Assembly (NCBI GenBank): GCA_030446015.1
Contig: JASUSO010000007.1
Location: 1-47,679, forward strand
Source: Methanobacteriota archaeon
GTDB lineage: Archaea > Halobacteriota > Methanomicrobia > Methanomicrobiales > Methanoculleaceae
DNA: 47,679 nt
Direction of reading: 5' to 3'
Under the pieces are notes generated by a model, which was given only the letters and a program-made list of their open reading frames with translations, was not told the DNA's origin and did not search any database. The position numbers and the translations under genes were made by a program. This document shows positions 42,616 through 47,679 of the stretch, one piece after another. Positions within the stretch are counted from its first letter, which is position 1. Each line of letters starts with the position of its first letter.

Positions 42616-42894
42616 TCACTCCGTAAGCTCGAATTTGCCGATCCTGAATCCCGGCCGGAGGTGCGCCTTGCCGCAGACCGTACACCGGTATCTGACGTTG
42701 ATCCTCTTTGTCGGCTTGTCGCCGCCAGGCACCTTGTTGAACTTGCCCATGTTGCCCACCGTGCTCCTGCGCGCCTTCTGGCGGTCGATCCAGTTGAAGT
42801 GGCGCACCTTGCCCTTCTTTACCTTCACGACTTCGTGAACCTGGTGGTTCCTGCAGAACGGGCAGTACGTCTTGAATTTTGACGGCATTTTCAT
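42616..42894 (-). CDS. 50S ribosomal protein L44e (92 aa)
   Basis: N-terminus [29 protein letters not shown] and C-terminal [23 protein letters not shown] show the two Cys pairs of the L44e zinc site and the basic middle that contacts rRNA. Start ATG 42894 has GAGGT about 9 nt upstream. First gene of the ribosomal/initiation factor cluster, with its own TATA box overlapping the end of the GINS gene. Confidence 0.96.
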   Translation of the reverse strand: MKMPSKFKTYCPFCRNHQVHEVVKVKKGKVRHFNWIDRQKARRSTVGNMGKFNKVPGGDKPTKRINVRYRCTVCGKAHLRPGFRIGKFELTE

Positions 42895-42925
42895 GATAAT
42901 AACCTCTATTCAATAGATTCGAGTA

Positions 42926-42935
42926 CCTATATTAC
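42926..42935 (-). promoter_or_regulatory. TATA box before L44e
   Basis: On the minus strand GTAATATAGG overlaps the GINS stop codon. Transcription would start near 42904, about 10 nt before the L44e ATG. Confidence 0.5.
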
Positions 42936-43591
42936 TTGTTAAGCCTAATATTTAAGGCTATGTCGTGCTCGCAGAGCACGTCTGCATTGTTTTCCGGCAG
43001 GGTGACGATATCCCCCATCTTCAAGTCATACGTCCTGCCGTCCATCCCCATGAACGGTTCCACATCGGAGCGGATATGCACGAGGGCGTAGGGAGATTGG
43101 ATGGGGCGGGGAGCGGGAGCCGCCGGCGTCTCCCGGGGCTCCGGGATCTCGTCGGCCCCGTCGTTTCGGCCGACGGCGGCCGCACCGTCGCCGAGCGGGG
43201 TCGTCTCGCCGTGGACGAGAACTTCCCGGCACTCCTCGATGGCGCTGATGATCCGCTCGTACATCACCCGCTCCTCCGGGAGCATCTTGCGGGCCTCGTC
43301 CTTGTCGAAGTACTGCCCCTCCATCTGCTGGAACGCAAGGTCGAGGATCTGCCTCGTCCTGACCGAGAAGATCTCCTGGACGGTCTCGGTGACGCTCCCG
43401 ATCTCCTCGATGAGCAGACTCCCCATCCGGCTCTCCAGGGGGTTTTTGAGGGCGTAGTAGTCCGCCTTGCGCTTCTCGATGTACGCCCGGGCGTTGTCGT
43501 AGATGCCGGGCTCGATGTAGGAGAGCCTTCCCGAGTGCTGCATGTCAAGCAGCATCTGCCGGAGTTTCTCCAGGAGGTCGTCGGGCATCAT
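42932..43591 (-). CDS. GINS complex subunit, Gins51 type (219 aa)
   Basis: GINS joins MCM and the Cdc45/RecJ-like protein in the replicative helicase. The helical A domain fills the first ~130 residues (YIEPGIYDNARAYIEKRKADYYALKNP...VMYERIISAIEECREVLVHGE). After a proline-rich linker comes the small beta B domain at the C-terminus (YALVHIRSDVEPFMGMDGRTYDLKMGDIVTLPENNADVLCEHDIALNI). The A-then-B order marks the Gins51 (Sld5/Psf1) type. The start (ATG ATG at 43591/43588) overlaps the stop of priS, so primase and GINS are co-translated. Confidence 0.92.
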   Translation of the reverse strand: MMPDDLLEKLRQMLLDMQHSGRLSYIEPGIYDNARAYIEKRKADYYALKNPLESRMGSLLIEEIGSVTETVQEIFSVRTRQILDLAFQQMEGQYFDKDEARKMLPEERVMYERIISAIEECREVLVHGETTPLGDGAAAVGRNDGADEIPEPRETPAAPAPRPIQSPYALVHIRSDVEPFMGMDGRTYDLKMGDIVTLPENNADVLCEHDIALNIRLNK

Positions 43592-44703
43592 GCACCCCCG
43601 GCTATCTCGGCCAGGCCCCGGCAGCAGAGGAAGATCGCGAGCGCTTCGGGGACATTCCGGACCCCTGCGCTGAGCGAGTAGGTGTTCCCGAGCAGGGAGG
43701 TGTTGACGTTCGTCCTCAGGTCGACCCGTACGTCGCGGTCACCAAAGACCACCGCGTCCACGAGCGGGTCGAACTCCGCAAAATCCCGGATATCGAGCGG
43801 CACGACCCGCATGCCGCTCCCGCCATGGAGCGACCCCGGCGTCCGGATCAGCCGCTTGATGTCGGTCGTGACCGGTTCGTCCGCACGCGCCCCGGCATCC
43901 CGGAGCCGCTCCTCGAAGTCGGGTGCGGCCGTGATCGCCCGGACGACCCGATCTTTGAGGAGATCTCCTGGAGATCCGGCGGCGAGGCTGCCGGCTTTCG
44001 CGAGGAACTCCGCGGCGGTCCGTTTCCCGATACCGTCGAGCCCCGCAAGATACGCCGTCGCTTCCGCAGGATCGCGGGCGGCAATCTCCAGGAGATGGGC
44101 GCGGAGCGTCTCAATGTAGCGCCGCCGCCACCCGGTTGGCGCACTCCCCGGCGTGAGCATCGCGGCCGGGTCGAGCCCGATGCCGCAGACGTAATCGACG
44201 ACCTCGCGCCGCTCCTGGCTGCCCCACCCCCGGACGGCGATCTCGGTGACGTGGACGTGGTAGCCGCGTCCCCCGGAGAAGGCGATCCGGATCTGGTTCC
44301 TGGCAAAGCCGAGCTCGTCGGTCAGCATCGCGAGCAGTTTCTCGGTCTCCTCCTTGACCCGCGCAAGCATCATCGCGTAGGGGCCGCGGACGATCTGGTC
44401 GGCATCGAGATCGAAGATGAGGTCGGCGCCCGCCCAGTGCTTCTCGCTCATCGTCGGCGCCGACGGCGTCTGGTAGTAGGCCGTCGAGTAGTAGACGTGA
44501 GCGGGAACCAGGTTTTTCACGTAGGCACTGAGTTCTTCGCGGTCGGCAAACGCCATATGCCGCCGCATCCGGACTTCGGCCGCGGCGTCGAAGAAGATGA
44601 ATCCCCATTCGCGCTGCTCGAGGGAGGAGGGAACGGTAAGGTTCTGCCGCCGATAGTACTCGGCGAACTTCTGCTTCACAAACTCGAGCGTCGCGGGCTT
44701 CAT
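43588..44703 (-). CDS. priS: DNA primase small (catalytic) subunit (371 aa)
   Basis: Synthesises RNA primers. The metal-binding catalytic motif is DLIFDLDAD (Asp98, Asp100), followed by FSGGRGYHVH, which binds nucleotide, and DIKRLIRTPGSLHGGSG with the third catalytic region. An insertion of about 30 residues between the last two motifs contains GLDGIGKRTAAEFLAKAG, which reads like a helix-hairpin-helix DNA-binding motif and is not part of the minimal primase. The frame is intact. It overlaps elp3 upstream and gins downstream (4 nt each). Confidence 0.95.
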   Translation of the reverse strand: MKPATLEFVKQKFAEYYRRQNLTVPSSLEQREWGFIFFDAAAEVRMRRHMAFADREELSAYVKNLVPAHVYYSTAYYQTPSAPTMSEKHWAGADLIFDLDADQIVRGPYAMMLARVKEETEKLLAMLTDELGFARNQIRIAFSGGRGYHVHVTEIAVRGWGSQERREVVDYVCGIGLDPAAMLTPGSAPTGWRRRYIETLRAHLLEIAARDPAEATAYLAGLDGIGKRTAAEFLAKAGSLAAGSPGDLLKDRVVRAITAAPDFEERLRDAGARADEPVTTDIKRLIRTPGSLHGGSGMRVVPLDIRDFAEFDPLVDAVVFGDRDVRVDLRTNVNTSLLGNTYSLSAGVRNVPEALAIFLCCRGLAEIAGGA

Positions 44704-46274
44704 GAGAACGTCTTGATCATATATGGCCCCACTCGTTCATATCCCTGCTTCCTGTAGTAGGGCCGCACACCGACACCGCTCATCACCGCGAGGCGCCGGT
44801 AGCCGTGATCGCGTGCCTCTTCCTCGGCCGCGGAGAGGAGGGCGCTCCCGAAACTGCGGTGCTGCCACTCGTCGGCGGATGCCGGGGCGCTGATCGGCAC
44901 CACGCTCCCGTAGACGTGGAGCTCGCGCAGGAGCGCGGCTTCCGCGAGTTCGTCGCGGAAGGGGTTGTGCGGGAACCGGAGCCGGGCGAACCCGACGAGG
45001 GCGTCCTTTGAACCCGCCTGGATGAACCGTTCCTCTCCGCCGCACGCCCGGTAGACCAGGGTCGAGATCGCCACCTCCTCCGGTTCGGGCGTTCTGCCCA
45101 CCTCGCGGCAACGGATACAGCGGCAGCGGAGCCCCTGCGAATGGAGCCGCGCCTCCGCGAGCTGGCGGAAGTTGCTGTGCCGCGAGCCCGCGACGATCAG
45201 TTTTGCCGGGATGTCGCGCTGGATCCTCTGGAGACGGACGTACTCCGGGAGGAGGGACTTTGCGTAGGCGACGAGGTCGATAAGTTCCTCCTCGGTGTAG
45301 GGCCGGTACTCCCCTCGCTCCCAGAGCGCCTCGATCTCCGAGCCCGGGGTCACCAGGGTCGGGTAGATCTTTAAGAAGTCCGGCCGGAACCGCTCGTCGG
45401 CGAAGAGTTCCCGAAACATCCGCCGGTCGTCCTCCATACTTGCGCTCGGGAGGTTCGGCATCACGTGAAACCCGACCTTCAGCCCGGCGTCCCGCAGGAG
45501 GCAGTTCGCCGCGACCGAGTCCGCGACCGCGTGGCCGCGGCGGTTGTAATCGAGGATCCGGTCGTCCAGGTGCTGGATCCCGAGTTCCACCTTGGTCACC
45601 CCCATCGAGAGCATCCGATCGATGTGCTCCTTGCGGCACCAGTCCGGCCGCGTCTCGAAAGTGGCGGCGACGCACCGGACCCTCGCCGACTCGTTCGCGG
45701 CAAAGATCGCATCGAGGTCGGGTCGCTCCTGGGGAGTTCCCGCCCGGGGGTAGTCGTTCATCGCCTGGACGGCGGCCCCGACGAACCATTCCTGGTACTC
45801 GAGCAGGCGGGCGGTCATCGTCCCGCCCATCACGATCAGCTCCGCCTTGTCGACGTGGTGGCCGAGCGCCTCGAACTGCCCGAGGCGGGCCTGCACCTGG
45901 GCGTAGGGGTCGAAGGCGTGCTCTCTTGCCCGGAGCGCCGCAGGCTCCTCTCCGGTGTAACTCTGTGGGGATGCAAAGGGGTGCTCCGGCCCGCCGGGGC
46001 AAGGGAGGCACGTGCCGTGGGGGCAGGGGTGGGGCGAGGTCATCACCGCAACGGGCGCGACTCCAGAGAGGGTCCGGGTGGGTTTCACCTGGAGGATCGG
46101 CCTGAGCCGCTCGCGCTCCTCGGGTGTGGCGGCGGCGAGGACCGCGGAGTTCTTGGGCATGTCTGCGCTGTGCTCACGGCAGACCTCGAGCTTGATCTTC
46201 TGGACGTCGGCAGGGCCCGGTCCGGTAGAAAGGATGCGGGAGATGATCTCCCGGAGCGTATCGGTATCGTTCAT
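44700..46274 (-). CDS. elp3: Elp3-type radical SAM/acetyltransferase tRNA U34 modification enzyme (524 aa)
   Basis: Installs the 5-carboxymethyl group on wobble uridine of tRNA using acetyl-CoA and SAM. After an N-terminal tRNA-binding segment comes the radical-SAM site CPHGTCLPCPGG (Cys84, Cys89, Cys92), in the longer spacing typical of Elp3, and ELIVMGGTMTARLLEYQEWFV. A zinc-type Cys region follows (RCRCIRCREVGR). The GNAT acetyltransferase domain is at the C-terminus (HRSFGSALLSAAEEEARDHGYRRLAVMSGVGVRPYYRKQGYERVGPYM). Single-protein Elp3 is normal for archaea. It lies 3 nt after the UPF0058 gene. Confidence 0.95.
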   Translation of the reverse strand: MNDTDTLREIISRILSTGPGPADVQKIKLEVCREHSADMPKNSAVLAAATPEERERLRPILQVKPTRTLSGVAPVAVMTSPHPCPHGTCLPCPGGPEHPFASPQSYTGEEPAALRAREHAFDPYAQVQARLGQFEALGHHVDKAELIVMGGTMTARLLEYQEWFVGAAVQAMNDYPRAGTPQERPDLDAIFAANESARVRCVAATFETRPDWCRKEHIDRMLSMGVTKVELGIQHLDDRILDYNRRGHAVADSVAANCLLRDAGLKVGFHVMPNLPSASMEDDRRMFRELFADERFRPDFLKIYPTLVTPGSEIEALWERGEYRPYTEEELIDLVAYAKSLLPEYVRLQRIQRDIPAKLIVAGSRHSNFRQLAEARLHSQGLRCRCIRCREVGRTPEPEEVAISTLVYRACGGEERFIQAGSKDALVGFARLRFPHNPFRDELAEAALLRELHVYGSVVPISAPASADEWQHRSFGSALLSAAEEEARDHGYRRLAVMSGVGVRPYYRKQGYERVGPYMIKTFS

Positions 46275-46277
46275 CGT

Positions 46278-46544
46278 TTAATGTTCGGTTGCAATACGTT
46301 CTGACTGAAAATCGGCGTGATAATCGATGTATGGGTTGTGGTTGGCGCGGATGTGATGGACAAGCTCGCCCCCGAGCGTTAAAATAGCCTTTTTGTGAGT
46401 GACTTTATTCTTGTGGATATGGACGGGTGAGATGTGGAGAGCGTTATACTGGTCGGTCGGGACATCCTCCCCCGTCGTGCTTTCGTAGTATTTCCTGATG
46501 TGGACTAACAGCATGTGTAAGTGGAGCAGCTCTTCCTTTTGCAC
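46278..46544 (-). CDS. UPF0058-family protein (88 aa)
   Basis: Start GTG 46544 with an excellent AAAGGTGAT site just upstream. The sequence QKEELLHLHMLLVHIRKYYE...YNALHISPVHIHKNKVTHKKAILTLGGELVHHI is the conserved archaeal UPF0058 pattern, rich in histidine, so a metal site is possible. The function is unknown. It heads an operon with elp3, priS and gins; the TATA-like AAATATATC near 46585-46595 is shared head-to-head with the next gene. Confidence 0.9.
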   Translation of the reverse strand: MQKEELLHLHMLLVHIRKYYESTTGEDVPTDQYNALHISPVHIHKNKVTHKKAILTLGGELVHHIRANHNPYIDYHADFQSERIATEH

Positions 46545-46611
46545 GATATCACCTTTCCTCGAAGAATACTACTGTCCGCGGGTAGATATATTTTGTTGGT
46601 GATCTTTTTAT

Positions 46612-47484
46612 ATGCACAAGATGCGGGCGGTCGGAGCGCTCATCGGGCTTGCAATAGGCGACGCTCTGGGCGCGCCCCTGGAAGGCCTTCCGCCGGCCCC
46701 GTTGGTCGTAACGGAGATGGTGGGGGGCGGAATTCATAACACCATCCCGGGCCAGTACACCGACGACACCCTCCAGGCGTCAGCCCTTGCGCAGACCCTT
46801 CTCGAGTGCGGTGGGTTCGACCCGGAGGACTTCGCTCGCCGCCTGGTTTTGGTCTATCACGCCCACCCGGAGTTCTTCGGGCCGACCTCCCGGGCCGTCC
46901 TCGACCTTGTCGAGGCGGGCGTCGCGCCCACCGTCGCCGCGAGAACGGTGCATGAGGAGCGGGGCGGGAGCCGGAGCAACGGGAGTGTCATGCGCGGCAT
47001 CCCGGTCGGGATCTTCTACCCGCCCGGTGAAGTGCGGGAGGTGAGCCTCGCCGCATCCCGGGTGACGCACTTCGATCCCGCCGCCGGCGAGGCCTCGGCG
47101 TTCGTCAACCGGATGGTCAGCGGGCTCTGCCGGGGGGAGGAGGCTTCCGTGGCCTTCGGTCGGGCGCTTGCCGCCTGCGAGGACCCCGAACTCCGCGGAC
47201 TCCTCGAGGACTACCGGGCGCATCCGCCGGAGCCGTCGCTCGATGCCGTCCTCTGCACCCACTGCGCCGTCAGAGTCTTCATGGATGCCTCCTCGTTCCG
47301 CGAAGCGGTGGTCACGGCGGTCAACCTCGGGGGCGACGCCGACACCGTCGGGGCGATCGTCGGCGGGCTCGCCGGGGCGCGGTACGGGTGCGAGGCGATC
47401 CCCCCATCGTGGCTCGCCGCGCTCCAGGACCGGGAGGAACTCGTTGATCTGGCTCGCAGGCTTGCCCGGGTGAGCCGGGCATAG
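46612..47484 (+). CDS. ADP-ribosylglycohydrolase (DraG/ARH-like) family protein (290 aa)
   Basis: An all-helical ADP-ribosyl hydrolase with the binuclear Mg/Mn site spread over three motifs: IGLAIGDALGAPLEG near the start, QYTDDTLQASAL (TDD, about residues 47-53), and VNLGGDADTVGAIVGGLAGARYG (GDADT) near the C-terminus. In diazotrophs DraG removes ADP-ribose from nitrogenase reductase; other members act on protein or nucleic-acid ADP-ribose. No nif genes are in the window. Start ATG 46612 has GGTGATC upstream; ATG 46621 (MRAVGALIG) is equally plausible. Gly-rich GGGIHNTIPGQYTDD matches the family loop. Confidence 0.9.
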   Translation: MHKMRAVGALIGLAIGDALGAPLEGLPPAPLVVTEMVGGGIHNTIPGQYTDDTLQASALAQTLLECGGFDPEDFARRLVLVYHAHPEFFGPTSRAVLDLVEAGVAPTVAARTVHEERGGSRSNGSVMRGIPVGIFYPPGEVREVSLAASRVTHFDPAAGEASAFVNRMVSGLCRGEEASVAFGRALAACEDPELRGLLEDYRAHPPEPSLDAVLCTHCAVRVFMDASSFREAVVTAVNLGGDADTVGAIVGGLAGARYGCEAIPPSWLAALQDREELVDLARRLARVSRA

Positions 47485-47501
47485 AGAGAGGACAGCGGGT
47501 C

Positions 47502-47560
47502 GCACTCTTTGAGTGCTCCAACTCCTTCCCCGGCGTGGAAGTCGTTCATCGCGTGAGATT
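47502..47560 (+). repeat. Extragenic hairpin-linker repeat, right copy, direct
   Basis: Perfect hairpin GCACTC-TTT-GAGTGC (47502-47516), linker TCCAACTCC, imperfect hairpin TTCCCCGGCGTGGAA (47526-47540), then GTCG and TTCATCGCGTGAGATT. The order and linkers match the left copy (TCGAACTCC, hairpin, GTCG, CACTTCGCGTGAGACC) while both stems are different. It begins 18 nt after the stop of the ADP-ribosylglycohydrolase gene. Confidence 0.7.
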
Positions 47561-47574
47561 GTAGCAGGAAAAGC

Positions 47575-47679
47575 AATCAGGTCTCACGCGAAGAACGCGA
47601 AGCCGCGAAGAACGACGGGCCGAAGGGCCGAAGTTTGAGCACCGCTAGGTGCGGAGGGGAGTTGCTCTTGGATAACCGA
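47575..47679 (-). repeat. Extragenic hairpin-linker repeat, right copy, inverted
   Basis: Read on the minus strand it has GCACC-TAGC-GGTGC, then TCAAACTTC, a GGCC-CTTC-GGCC hairpin and CGTCG. It continues with TTCTTCGCGGCTTCGCGTTC and ends CTTCGCGTGAGACC, the same layout as the other two copies. Its end (47580-47593) is an exact inverted match of 115-128. Together with the direct copy it forms a long hairpin, TCGCGTGAGA (47549-47558) pairing with TCTCACGCGA (47582-47591). It probably continues beyond the window. Confidence 0.65.

Overview
The window is GC-rich archaeal DNA from a methanogen of the order Methanomicrobiales, most likely Methanoculleus or a close relative (genus inferred from gene content and style, not tested). 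The support is a block of methanogenesis marker genes with the methyl-coenzyme M reductase activation ATPase AtwA, archaeal information-processing genes (PriS, GINS, aIF2-alpha, L44e, S27e, Nop10, Elp3), a ribose-1,5-bisphosphate isomerase, TATA-box promoters, and bacterial-type GroES/GroEL of the kind known in mesophilic methanogens.

Layout. 1-128: extragenic hairpin repeats. 208-4385: a two-gene unit for a 1058-residue exported protein and a multi-pass membrane protein. 4693-4971: 3' remnant of an M13 metallopeptidase gene. 4991-9979: membrane and envelope proteins (unknown membrane protein, Na+/solute symporter, Cache-type lipoprotein, zincin-like protein, small helical protein). 10184-11074: PRC-barrel protein and a small DUF3303-like protein. 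11081-14653: a four-gene iron-siderophore/cobamide-type ABC import operon whose binding protein carries a dockerin-like domain. 15099-18104: TM2-like protein, a 48-residue protein and two tandem epoxide hydrolases. 18331-19404: zinc-ribbon protein, tRNA-Asn, winged-helix protein and a small membrane protein. 19464-23532: two M24 peptidases (PepQ-like, MetAP2), an AAA ATPase and a PhnP-like phosphodiesterase. 23611-24139: RelE-type toxin, antitoxin and a palindromic operator.

24219-35212 is the core. Ribose-1,5-bisphosphate isomerase is divergent from a long, tightly packed operon: HAD-like protein, AtwA, Mmp3, Mmp6, Mmp5, Mmp15, Mmp17, Mmp7, CxxC AhpD-like protein, asparagine synthetase. Most of these are thought to build or run the ATP-dependent machine that reduces the nickel cofactor F430 of methyl-coenzyme M reductase. 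McrC is not in the window.

35237-37565: DUF1614 membrane protein, then an ABC ATPase-like protein with ruined nucleotide-binding motifs behind a structured leader, then a rhodanese lipoprotein. 37652-40101: groES-groEL divergent from an HTH regulator, with a 21-nt perfect palindrome between the two promoters. 40120-46544: RDD protein, then two co-directional clusters, L44e-S27e-aIF2alpha-nop10-PAC2 and UPF0058-elp3-priS-gins. nop10 (55 codons) is easily missed. 46612-47484: ADP-ribosylglycohydrolase-like gene. 47502-47679: more hairpin repeats in both orientations.

I saw no insertion sequence with a transposase, no prophage, no CRISPR array and no rRNA. The points most worth following are the hairpin-linker repeat family, the groESL/HTH palindrome, the dockerin-bearing binding protein next to an anchored beta-rich protein, the degenerate ABC ATPase with its leader, and the extra genes embedded in the MCR-activation operon.
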